Below are positions 12,282 through 22,430 of a stretch of 64,000 nucleotides of DNA, one piece after another. The notes under the pieces were generated by a model, which had not been told where the DNA came from, did not search any database, and saw only the letters and a program-made list of their open reading frames with translations. Made by a program: the position numbers and the translations under genes. The stretch's first letter is position 1, and each line of letters begins with the position of its first letter. The stretch is from Voacanga thouarsii (taxonomy: Eukaryota; Streptophyta; Magnoliopsida; Gentianales; Apocynaceae): contig JANUWF010001683.1 of assembly GCA_026120185.1 (NCBI GenBank), positions 2,054,001 to 2,118,000 on the forward strand, written 5' to 3'.

Positions 12282-13697
12282 TGATAGGGTCTAAATTACT
12301 CGTATATTTTCTAGTTATTTGAGGCCATTTTGTGAGATATTTTGGTCAATAATTGGTCATACTCCATCATATTTGTGATTTTACCCTTGGAAAGGTATTT
12401 TATGAATTATTTCAGATTTTAGGGGTAAAATAAGACAAAATTATCGCGGAACAGAACCGAACCAGTGCCGGCTGCACTATGGAGGAATTGGCCTGAAAAT
12501 TGAGAAAAATCGTTGAACGGATAGAAGAATAGAACACAACTGGTGTCGGCCCTAGGCAGGATAGATGGTGCCGACTGTGCACTGGTGTTGAGGCAGTGCC
12601 TCGATTTTTGTGTGCATTTTTGGCAATTTGGAGAGTTTTTATATTTTTCTTCTTTTAGTTGGTCAGGAACCCTAGAGGGACGATTTTAGGCACTTTTAAA
12701 GCCTATAAATAGAGGAAAAACACAAGATTAAAGGAGGAATTCATGGATAAAAACATAAATCACTCAAAATCAAGACGGAATTCATTAAATCAAGGAGGAT
12801 TGTACAAGAGGGTCTACAAAGGAAGAAGAAGGAGGCTTGTTTATGAGTGCTTTCTTTTACTTTTATTTTCTTTTTCTTGAACAATGATGTATTAATTGTT
12901 TTATTATAATTTGACATTGTTCTCCGTATTCATGATTTTTAGAGTTACTTTGATCTTTTGATTAATTGATTGTTATTCTTGGTATTTAATTACTTATGCT
13001 GATTACGAGATTAATTTGTTGTTTCTGTCTATTAACTTGCTTGGAAAAGGGATTGATGGTAGTCTCAATTCATTAATTTCATATTTGTTGTCTATTAACT
13101 TGCTTGGAAGAGGGGTTAATTGCTAAGAATTGGGTAATTAAAGATTAATTAATGTCCGCTAGGATATGGATTCATTGATTAATTTTATGTTTTAAGTTTG
13201 CCAGGATATGGAGATTTTAATCAAGGATTGTGTTTAATGCATTTTTTTTGGCGAATTAGTTGAGACAGAATATGTGATTCTAATTTGTCTAGAAGATAGT
13301 GATTTTATGGATTAGAAAAGAAGTGAATCTATCTTAATCCTTCATGATGCCAAGATATTGATTAGTTATGAAATTGATTGGGTACTTTAACGTCATATTT
13401 GTTAAAATAATTGTTTGAGTTACATAATTCTCCATCCTTGGCATGTATATATTCTTTTATTTTATTTTATTTTCCTTTTTATTTCCTTTTCACTTTATTG
13501 AGTCGGTTAAATAATGAAAGAAAAGTGATTAATGAATACTTGTTCCTTGAGGATCGATTCTCGTTTGAAACCCTATACTATGTTAATAATGAGTACGCTT
13601 GCTCATATGTGTGATTTGGGGTTAATATTTTAATTTAAACTTGATTAGGAATATGCTTATTTTTATATTATTTTTATACCCAAATCTAAACACATCA
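12282..13697 (+). repeat. Athila-like 3' LTR
   Basis: It starts TGATAGGGTCTAAATTAC and ends CACATCA, where T1 RT text resumes. It is the direct-repeat partner of 7759-9141. TATAAATA lies at 12704-12711. The two copies differ by many substitutions and a few short gaps. Confidence 0.85.
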
Positions 13698-14825
13698 TTT
13701 CTCCAATACTAGCTTCAAATGTTTTGCATGATCCTGGGGACTTTTAGAGTATATAAGTATATCATTGATGAACACCACCATGAACTTATCTAGGTTGTGT
13801 TGGAAAACTCGATGCATCAAATCCATAAACACTGCTAGTGCATTTGTCACCCCAAAAGGCATTATTACAAACTCGTAGTGACCATATCTTGTGTTGAAGG
13901 CCGTCTTAGGAATATCCTCCTCCTTTATCCTCACTAGATAATATACCTGCCTCAAAATGGTAGAGGATACTTATTTTTTATGGTCAGATTGTTCAACCCC
14001 TGGTAGTCGATACACAACCTCAAGGTCCCGTCCTTCTTCTTCACGAATAGCACTAGAGCTCCCCATGGTAATGTGTTGGGTCTTATGTAACCTTGCTTCA
14101 CCAATTCCTTCAGCTGCTACTTTAATTCATTCAACTTTGCCAGTGCCATTCGATATGGAGTTCGGGATACAGGTTCTGCTCCTGGAATTAGATCAATATT
14201 GAACTCAACTTCTTAGTTGGGAGGTAGAGAAGTGAATTCCGCAGGAAACACGTCGAGAAAATCTCTTACCATCTCAGTATCTTCAAGAGTGCAATGATCT
14301 TTCGGCTTATTTATCACATAGGCCAAATATCCTTGATATCCTTGCTTTAATAATTTTTGGGCTTTTTCTCCAACTATAAAAATCTTCAATTCTTTTACTG
14401 GCTTGTTGTCAAACTCCAACACATCGCATCCCAGTCTAATGAATTGGACGGACTTATTCTTACAGTCTACTTTAGCCCCATTCTTAGCTAGCCAATGCAT
14501 ACCTAAAATCAAGTCGTAGTCGTCAATAGCTAAGATTGCAAAATCTCCCACCAAGCTTTCTTTCCCCGCTTCAATCTTACAATTTTGCACAAACCGATCC
14601 GCTTGTATCATTTTTTCCCAATGGCGTACTCACCAAAAAGGTAAAAGTTAGTTCCACTCCATCCCAACCCAAATGATATACACAATTCTTGTTTAAATAG
14701 GAATGGGTAGATCCAGGGTCTATCAATGCATTAACGAAATGACCTTGGATAGTAAACACACCTTCCACCACCACTGCATCTGCTCCAACTTCTTCCCGGT
14801 TAAGAGTGAAAACATTCACTTTCAC
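13698..14825 (-). pseudogene. T1 pol: protease and RT N-terminal half
   Basis: On the minus strand, a retropepsin-like domain comes first (ALIDPGSTHSYL active-site region near 14735, then the flap/ILGMHWL region in 14213-14611), followed by the linker DVFPAEFTSLPPN and RT. RT text includes TPYRMA near 14150, [21 protein letters not shown] near 14030, then MPFGVTNA and [11 protein letters not shown] near 13765. The catalytic FIDD box is changed to FIND. Compared with T2, about 70 bp are missing around 13955, removing the KIDL-type region with the first catalytic Asp. A frameshift separates the protease pieces near 14600. Polarity and wording fit Tekay/Del. The rest of RT lies beyond the Athila-like insertion at 7758. 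Confidence 0.85.
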
Positions 14826-15928
14826 TTGCGGCTTCTGAGCTCCACTTCCGAAGGCTCCTACGGTCGGGACTGGGTTTCCTTACCTGATTCGGAGATGTTT
14901 TGGGCAGGCGTTTCATAGATGAGTCAGATCTTCGCAATTGTAGCATTTTTGCTCAGCTCTATTAAAAAAAAAAAAAATTTATTCTCTACATAACCCTTCT
15001 TCCCGCAGTGTCGGCATGATGGAAGATTCTGTGTAGGACCAACTGGTTCCTTTCATGCTTGCTTCCCTCAGTTCTGCCATTGCTGGATGGCAGGTCGCTT
15101 ATTGGGTTGCTGCCTCTGAAAAGGTCTCGATGGTTGTATTGGCGGTAAGAAAGGTCTTTGTACCATCCTGCTTCGATCCTCGTTCTAAGTCCAGGTTGCT
15201 GCGTTCACTGCCCTCGAATAAGTTGTCGGTGGAGAAGGTGCTAAAGCCCTTCTCAACTCCTCTCTCAATTCTTTGACAATCTGCCTTGTTCGGTTCTGCT
15301 CGGTATCTGCCATCCTTTTGCAGTATTTTGACAATTGAGTAAAATGAGTAGCATATTATGCCACAGTCATGCCCCTTTACTTTAAATTTATGAACTCATC
15401 TTCCCTTTTCTCCACTATCCACTGAGGGATATATTTTGGTCTGAATGCTTCCACAAAATTGGCCAACGTCTAGTCTCGATCTATCATATCCTAGTCATCT
15501 TGGACTCGCTACCACCATACCCAAGTTGGGCCCCTCAGCCAAAATGTAGCAAATTTCACCATTCGCTTCTCGGTGTACTAGAGTGTGGCAAAGATGTCCT
15601 CCATCTACTTTACCCACTGCTTTGCTTTCTGGTCTTGCTCGGCCTTTCCCAAGAAGGTGGGAGGTTAAAACTTCAGAAACCTCTCCAACGCTTTATTTTT
15701 CCCATCTGGATATTTTCGCTCAGACAGGGTTTGCAGAATCTCCGTTATTTTGTGGAATGCTTACCTTATAGTCACACTGACAGGTTCTTCAGATCCCACT
15801 TCTTGCTCTGGTTCATTCTCATTTCTCTGATTTGGCGATGACAATTGAGTTGCATCAAACTCCAGAGTCACGAGTTCTACCTCAGGAACCCTTATGCTGG
15901 ATGTTACTGCACAACACTTTGGTGCCAT
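14826..15928 (-). pseudogene. T1 gag
   Basis: The start is placed at the ATG at 15928 (minus strand), the position equivalent to the MALKRR start of T3 gag at 62390. A CRHCGKKGYVEN-type zinc-knuckle start is readable near 15010, but its last Cys is lost next to a run of 13 A/T bases at 14962, which probably expanded and shifted the frame. Several stops break the frame. The T3 copy shows the matching capsid phrase (AQYEARFTQLSKYCERLV), identifying it as a retrotransposon gag. A spacer of about 270 bp separates gag from the upstream leader ORF. Confidence 0.75.
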
Positions 15929-16197
15929 TCTAAACTATGCCCCAGATAATGAGTTTGTGCATCAAAGTTTAAGACATTCAAATCAAGCATGCATTCACAT
16001 TCGGACTTAAGCAAAAGAAAATTAGATGTAAGTTTTGCATAAAGAATTGCAATTTTTTTTCAAGATTAGTGTGCACCAAGGTACTCTTATTTGCATAAAT
16101 TTTGAAATAAAGCATTAAACATAAATGGACCCCTAGCACATGAGTTTATTGAAAGCTGTAAATAAAAACTTCTTAAGCATAGCGGAACTTAGCCCCT

Positions 16198-16443
16198 CTA
16201 ATCTTCATCAGAATCTTCGGTGTCAGCATCATACAACCATCCTTCAGTATTCCTAGAAAAGTCTATCCCTGCCCCATTCACTAACTCATAGTCCATTGGC
16301 TCTTTCCTGGGTCTCCTAGAACTCTCCCCAGTTTTAACATGGTTGGGTGGGGGTAAAAAAGAAGGTCTAGGTGGAGATTCATAGTCTATCTCCCCCGGGT
16401 CAACACTATCAGCAGTTAAGTCAATCACGGGGGGGGGGAGGTG
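16198..16443 (-). pseudogene. T1 leader ORF, C-terminal part (SIM-like motif)
   Basis: An open minus-strand frame ends at 16198, upstream of gag. It reads through VIDLTADSVDPGEID near 16400, a Pro-rich part, SSRRP, KEPMDY, FSRN and an acidic end GWLYDADTEDSDED. The homologous ORF in T3 (62664-63146) and the C-terminal scrap in T2 (41905-42035) carry the same C-terminus, so this is a conserved accessory ORF, not chance. VIDLT followed by acidic residues resembles a SUMO-interacting motif. The N-terminal part lies at 19733-19960, split off by the solo LTR inserted at the codons for the conserved EYVP. I know no named family for it. Confidence 0.6.
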
Positions 16444-16704
16444 TGGGATGTAATACCCCGCCTAAAACCACCTTTCACTATGGGGAAAAAAGTCATGCAT
16501 TGCATAGCATTTCGCATTTCATGTGCTATCTTAATATTATTCTTGCATGGGTGCATGTGATTTTCAAAATTGCTTTTGCATTTGATTTATTTGGTGTGAA
16601 ATAATTGTGTTATTTAAGAGTTGGTTAAGTGAAGTTTAGTCGAGGAGATGGAAGGATGAGAATTAGGGTGGAAAGAATTTCTTAGAGAAATATTAGCATT
16701 GGAG

Positions 16705-16764
16705 TTGGTTTGGAATAGAGAGGAGGTTGGTGATTTCCTTTGGTGACCCGAGTTCGAATCTTAG
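16705..16764 (+). other. tRNA-like module in solo LTR S1
   Basis: GAGTTCGAATCTT (B-box-like) begins about 300 bp from the LTR start, the same offset as in the other Tekay-type LTRs. The upstream D-arm-like half is more degenerate here than in the 43451 copy. Confidence 0.4.
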
Positions 16765-17539
16765 TTTTCTTTTTGAAAATTCTTTTCCCTAGACTTCTAC
16801 ATATCTTGGCCGAAAAAGACCTAGCCATCCTAGTGAATTTTCAACGCCATTTTTCTAAGGAAATAAGTCTCTATATTTATCTCCTAAATTCAAGGATTTT
16901 TTATGTGAATAAAGTTAATTGTTATTTTCAGCTTTTGTTCCCTTTGATTTTCGAAAAAACCCTAGCTGAATAACTAAATTCCAACTTGATTTTAACTTAC
17001 TAGACTTTGTAATGGATAGTTGGAATTAAAGTGTTGTTTTTGTAGTTGGATACCTTGTAGATTTTGAACCTAGAACCTTAGCTAAAAATCTGGAAAATTT
17101 TCTAGCTAGGTGCTGCCATTTTTTGAAAGAGTTTTAGCCCAACTCAAACCCTTCCAACAATAGGAAATCTTATCCAAAATCCTTTAACAAATCAGATTTT
17201 ATTTCAATCCTATTTCAACTAGGTTTTGCTCCCTTTCTCTAGCAGAATTTCGGCAGCCTTGTGCAAGCACAAGCTGCCCGAAATTCCAGCACTCCTAAGT
17301 GCAGTCTAACTCTTCAAATCCTAGCTGAAAACATCTAGAACACTCCTTATCAATTCAGATTACCTTAGCCACACAAACTAGATTTTACTCACCAAAATTC
17401 CTGAAATTCGGCCAGCTTAGGAACCAGAATTTTGGCTAGCTTGCACTCCAACTCAAACGAAAATTTTGCACACCAAAACCTACCAAAATCCTCAGCTGAT
17501 TAAGCCAATTTTCAGCACCTAAAACCCTCGCCTTTTCTC

Positions 17540-17546
17540 TATAAAT
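17540..17546 (+). promoter_or_regulatory. TATA-like box in solo LTR S1
   Basis: TATAAAT follows a pyrimidine-rich stretch (CCTTTTCTC) in the middle of the LTR. It is a plausible retrotransposon promoter, judged by composition only. Confidence 0.4.
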
Positions 17547-19732
17547 CACGACAGAACAACAGCTAAAATAATCCAGAATTTCTCCCCTCTGGTTCAGTGA
17601 TTTTCGCACAGCGCATGAGCCATTCTTGCACAGAATTTAGTTCTCAAAACCTACTCAAACTCTTCCTTATTTTTGTCCAAAAACTCTGAACGCACATAGC
17701 CCTTTTCTTGAGAAATATTTCGGCCAGCATAAGGTAGCAATTACAAAATATTTTCTCCTCATAAACTCTTCCAAATTTGGCAACAGCAAGGTGCATAGCA
17801 AGCTGCAATTTTCAGCATTGCTATCCACAAAACCTAAAGCCATTAGGAGTCTTTCTTAACACCACCATATAACCCTAAACCAATCTTCTTTAATCCTAAA
17901 TCACAGTAGCCGACTACCCTCTCCATTCTACATGAAAATTCTAGCAAGAATCTCCCTAGAATTTTCGAAAATCACAAGAACAATCCCTAGCAAGAGACCG
18001 ATCACACTCTAAGGTAAGCAAAAACTATCTTAACCTCTTGATTCCTTTCTTCCATCAATTCTTCTCATTTTCTTCCCTTGAATCATGCCACCTAAAGGCT
18101 GATTCCATCCCTTTTTCCTGCTTTCGGTCAAAAAGAAGGAAAGAAGGTAGCTTTTCTCTTCTATTTGAACGAACTTGGGACGATCACCATAGGAGCATCG
18201 AGATCTTGTTAACCCGGTTGTTACAAGGTAAGGGAATCCTACCCTTGATGTCAAAACTAAGATTTAATATGATTGATGATGTCTATTAGCATGATGAATG
18301 GGTATTTTGAGGCAAGTAGTTAAGTAGCATGTTCGATGGATGGCAATATTATATTTTATCGAAATAATGATAGATATGGATTGTGTTGCTCAAGTTAAGA
18401 CCTTTTTGATATATTATTCATGTCCTTGATGGATATATGGTCATAGTGTATGAACTTTGAGGATTGGATAATTTATGTGGAGTTAGATAATAGATTGTGA
18501 ATTGTTATGGGAATAAATAAGTTTAGAGCATGTTTGAATCGATTGAGACCCTGATCATGATATTATATGGTTTTAGATCAGGAAGATATTTAAGGAAAGT
18601 AAGCTGTGATTTTATCTCATTTGTCTGAGGCATATCAAGTAAGTCCTTGCATAAACTCTTTTGTTAAATGTTGTGATGGCAAGTCTATGTTGTAAAGCTT
18701 TGTGAAGCTATTGTTAAACTATGTTCGCTTGGGTTGTAGATGTGGATATTTATTCTTTAAACGGTTTTGTCAAACTAATGATTTTATCGAGAAAACTATT
18801 CTTTCTCCTAAATTTTTAGAAAACTCTTTTAAAGAAAACCACGTTGTACAAAGCCAAGGTAAGGAAAATTTGAATAAGGAATTGACATATATGTTCGTTG
18901 AGTACTCAATAAGGGTAGGCTAACAATACTAGTCTTGGAGGGCTAGAGTAAGTTTTCTGGCAGGAGGCCACCTCCAGAAGATAAGCTCGGCATGAAGAGG
19001 CGATAGTATTGGTTGGTCAGGCCGGTCCGAGCTAGCATTTGTACCTGGTAAGGTATTATTTATTTTCCCAGGATGTACACCCAGATGGCTTTGTTGGGTG
19101 TAGAGAAGGAGGAGTATCTCACCCGGTGAGCTGTACACTAACCCTGATCTGAATGCCCAACGTGTGGTAATCTGGTCCCGGCAAGATGCATAAAGTATGG
19201 TGCCTTATCCTCATGGAGCCCAACGTGTGGTGACATGATTGTTTATTCGAGTGGATGATTTGTTTTGTACAAAGTGTGATTATGAGAAAAACCCATTCCT
19301 TGCGAAAAGAAAGTATTTATGACTTGCCAAATATTTCTACAAATGTTTTCCACTATGCATATACGAACTGTTTGAAACACCATGTGCACACACAGGACTT
19401 ACTGAGATTTCATCTCACACTATTTTATATCTTGTTTTCAGGAGATAGGCTATGCTGAGCAAGTGAGGCATGTGATAATTGAAGCTTTTGCTATTTTTAC
19501 GTTTTAGTTCTAGGAGATAACTGTTGTTTAAGCTTCTGAACGATATTCGTTTTATTTCGTATTGCTCCATTTTGAGCCTGATGTAATAATAGTTTTTCTC
19601 TATTTATCTAAGTTTGATTCGTTTGAGGTTTGCCTTTATATTTTATACCTTGTTTTAAAGACTGCTTGTCCTATGGGACGGGGCGACATCCCCACCCTTT
19701 TAGGGTACGTAATAGTGGGGTGTTACATGGGA

Positions 19733-19960
19733 CATACTCCATGTCAATTTCCTCATCCTCTCTATTGGTAACTAAGTCTATTACAGGTATAGGAGGGGCT
19801 TAATAATCTGAACCTCATCATCACTGCTCTCTTTCATGGGAATGGCTAGTTGAGGTGCAGGATGCGATGTAGGTTATGGCACTGGTAAATCTTATGGGTT
19901 GATAGGGATTGGTGGATGCCATTGCTACCCCTTTATCGCAATTCTAATCATTCTAACCAT
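19733..19960 (-). pseudogene. T1 leader ORF, N-terminal part
   Basis: From the ATG at 19960 the minus strand reads MVRMIRIA, then WHPPIPIN, LPVP, a Pro-rich part, ESSDDEVQII and VIDLVTNREDEEID, ending at EYVP next to the solo LTR. Compared with the T3 copy it carries at least three stops (in the GxQWHPP, INP-DLP and VP-PT regions) and a one-base shift before the second hydrophobic-acidic motif. Two of the three SIM-like motifs of the leader ORF lie here. It starts about 100 bp from the 5' LTR. Confidence 0.55.
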
Positions 19961-20046
19961 CCTATAGCATAAATAAGCCAGATTAGTCAAAAGAGTTTAA
20001 CCCTAATGAAACAAAGCATATACTATCATTAATTGCCTAAACCTAG

Positions 20047-20058
20047 TCTCCAATACCA
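20047..20058 (-). other. T1 primer-binding site (diverged)
   Basis: On the minus strand, two bases after the 5' LTR end, it reads TGGTATTGGAGA, resembling the initiator tRNA-Met site TGGTATCAGAGC. T3 keeps a related TCAAAGCC at the same place, where its LTR junction has lost a few bases. Confidence 0.5.
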
Positions 20059-20060
20059 TT

Positions 20061-20389
20061 CGTAACACCCTACTACCTATGCCCTATTAGGGCTGGGGAT
20101 GTCGCCTCATTCACAGGACAAGGAGTCTTTATAACTAGGATACATAAAATAAATAAAAGAAATAATTCAAAATTAAACTTATTACAACCCAAGCAGTACA
20201 TGAACAAATTCAAAAATAAATGTCTGCTATTTTCTCTCAAAAGAAATACATAGGAAACATAACAATGAGTCTTCAAAACATAGGTAATTCTTTAGATAAC
20301 CACCATCATAGCAGGACAGACTTGAAAACATGGTATGACAGATGATGAGATATAAATCTCAGTAAGCCTGTGTGTGCTTTGAGTGTTTC
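20061..20389 (-). repeat. T1 5' LTR, part before the copia insertion
   Basis: It matches 2216-2540 almost colinearly, beginning CGTAACACCCTACTACC. It is interrupted at 20389 by the copia element and continues at 29858. Confidence 0.8.
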
Positions 20390-22413
20390 TGTTGGATTGT
20401 ATGCCCTCTTAGACTAGGTTTCTAATGTAAAATTGAATATTTTAATAAAAGAATTTATTTTCAGAAATTATTTGTGAATTTATTTTTTGTTTGTGCACGA
20501 TTTTCGTTTGGAACAGACCCATTGTGTTTAAATAACTGATCTATGTAAATGGTGGTCTTTCACACTAAGGTATGGATCACGGGTTATTTAACACATAAAC
20601 ATTTGTTCTTAACCTATTGATGAGACTACGAATGTCATCATGTTTAGGTTATTATGTTATGAATTCCAAATGGGGAATGCCTCACCTTTAGCTAGTGAGT
20701 AGTCCACTCACTTCATGACATAAGCGTATTTCGAATACGTAGAGCAGGACCTGTAGCAGTGGTTTCTCAAAGTAGTAAATGGTAGAAACTTAAACTACTA
20801 CCGCTACAGCATGGACTAGTACTCTACGACTTGAGTATGAGTTGGTGGTCTGTCGAAGCTGGTAGCATATACTTTGATTTGCTAGAGTTGAGGTTCCATC
20901 GTAGGGCCAATATACTTGCATGTTGGGTATGTGTGACTAGTTAGTTAAGACAGACTTATACAAGATAGTTTCTGCACTATATCGCCCCTTGTGGTTGTCC
21001 GGATGGTCTAAAATGTCCAGGGCCCTGGGAAACATGACTTGGATGTTTGCTTTAGGGTAGCTCCCTTGGAAAGCGGAAACACTCCAGGAAGTCGTGGACC
21101 ATTGGACTAGAAGCCTAAGGATGGTAGATGTCATTTAGGGGGTGTTAGTACATTTCTTCCTTTCTAAATGTACGGCGATGTGTAGAGGGGTATTTTAGTC
21201 ATTTCACCTGTAGGTCGGAGACTTTGCGGATGCAGCATTGTCCTTGGGGTCAATATTTCCTTATGGTGATATTAGGAAATATTTAAAATGTAAAATACAG
21301 CTATTTATATAGCAGGGGTATTTTGGTCATTTTATCAGCCAAGGCAATGTGTCTTTTTGGTCATCGAAATAGCCCGTAAGTCCTAACTAATTTTGGGTTG
21401 AGGAATTGGTCTGATGTGAAGAGGAATTTATTTAATATTATTCAGGAAGTCTAATTTATTATTGGACTGGAATAAAATAAATAAATAAATAAAATAGAAG
21501 TTGAGAGAAATTAATTATCTAGTTTAATTGATTAATTAATTATTCAGGGCCTAGGTCCAGTATGAATAATTAAGAAATTAACCTGGACTTAAACTAGGGG
21601 AAATAATTAATATTTAAATTATTTATTGGGTTATTTATATAGGCCCAAGAAATATATATTTAAAGATTAGTTATTATGGTTCATTTGGGCTTCTTAATTA
21701 TTTATTGGGTTATTTATATAAGCCCAGGAAATAAATAATTAATGTTTATTATTTTGGGCCTTTTGGGTCCAAGGAAAATAATAAATATTTTTCTGGCCCA
21801 ATAGCTTGGACCTTAGGGTTTTTTCCAGATACGGTCAAGAGGAGTTTAGGGTTAGGCCAAACTGATTCTCAGGATAACATCCGGGTGTTTTGAAATCCCG
21901 AGGATATGTTTATCAGATATTGAGAGACCTAGTTTAGGCTAACTTATAAACAACTCTTTGGAAAAGAAAAACCCTAATTTTCCCTAGACACACAAGACTC
22001 ACATCTCTCTCTCTCTGGCAGCTCACTTTTTTTTCCCTCTCCCTCCTCTGTGGTTTCTTCTTGTTCTTTGCTAATCAGTAGCAAAAGAACCAAGGAGTTT
22101 TGAGACCGTTCCTCTTCACCATAGTGTTCACCAACTAGAGGTTAGGCTGAGGAATATCCCAAGAGCTGGAGAGCTAAGCGTTAATGCAAACAAGGCGAAG
22201 TAGAAGGCTAGCGGGTGTTCAACCGGAAGCTCCTTCAAGTGTGCAAAGCGAGGCGATTCCAGCCGTTCAATCTGTTTCTACGCAACCTAGGAGGGTTAAG
22301 GAACGGAAAGGTATGATCTTCATGCTTCCGCATGGCTTTTAAGGCCTGATTTTATTCTTCTCTGTGAAATTTTTAACGCTACAATGCATGCCCTTGTTTT
22401 CACGTTCCCATCA
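20390..22413 (+). repeat. Copia 5' LTR
   Basis: It starts TGTTGGATTGTATGCCC and ends TTCCCATCA. It has an internal near-repeat, 'ttattgggttatttatata' at about 21625 and 21705, each followed by a 'gccca' phrase, and a hairpin-forming segment at 20753-20807. A CT repeat near 22004 precedes a pyrimidine-rich 5' leader-like stretch. Confidence 0.93.
20753..20807 (+). repeat. Hairpin-forming segment in copia 5' LTR
   Basis: GTAGCAGT and GTTTCT are followed by AGAAAC and CCGCTAC, giving two nested stems. In the 3' LTR the same place (28189-28243) has a perfect outer stem GTAGCAGT/ACTGCTAC. Confidence 0.45.
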
Positions 22414-22416
22414 AAG

Positions 22417-22430
22417 TGGTATCAGAGCCA
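22417..22430 (+). other. Copia primer-binding site, initiator tRNA-Met
   Basis: TGGTATCAGAGCCA starts three bases after the LTR end and is the standard plant initiator-Met complement. Confidence 0.95.

Larger units (their letters stand above)
7759..13697 (+). mobile_element. Athila-like LTR retrotransposon without recognisable gag-pol
   Basis: A 5.9 kb element has two direct LTRs (7759-9141, 12282-13697), a tRNA-Asp-type primer-binding site right after the 5' LTR and a G-rich polypurine tract right before the 3' LTR. It is inserted in the RT gene of T1, whose text resumes at 13698. The flanking five bases are CATCT and TTTCT, which are not a convincing duplication, so the insertion is old or its borders have drifted. 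The internal 3.1 kb shows no gag, protease, RT or integrase. Athila-like placement rests on the PBS, the 'aagtgtgggggaatgtgatag' style PPT-LTR junction and the conserved phrase 'gaggacaatgtcc' near 10784. It is probably a non-autonomous or deletion derivative. Confidence 0.8.
16449..19727 (+). repeat. Solo LTR S1, Tekay-like, 3279 bp
   Basis: It starts TGTAATACCCC, ends GGGGTGTTACA and is flanked by the perfect duplication TGGGA (16444-16448 and 19728-19732). T3 at 62907 shows the uninterrupted target. No internal region is present. A TATA-like CTATAAATC lies at 17539 and supports plus orientation. The 3' end carries the family's conserved 'ggggcgacatcccc' block in the direction opposite to T1 to T3. 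It contains repeated phrases such as 'ttttcgaaaa' and 'gaaattcggcc' but no ORF that I recognise. Confidence 0.9.

Noticed and set aside
7754..13702. Perfect target duplication for the Athila-like element
   Set aside because: CATCT and TTTCT agree at only three of five bases, so I do not count it as evidence.
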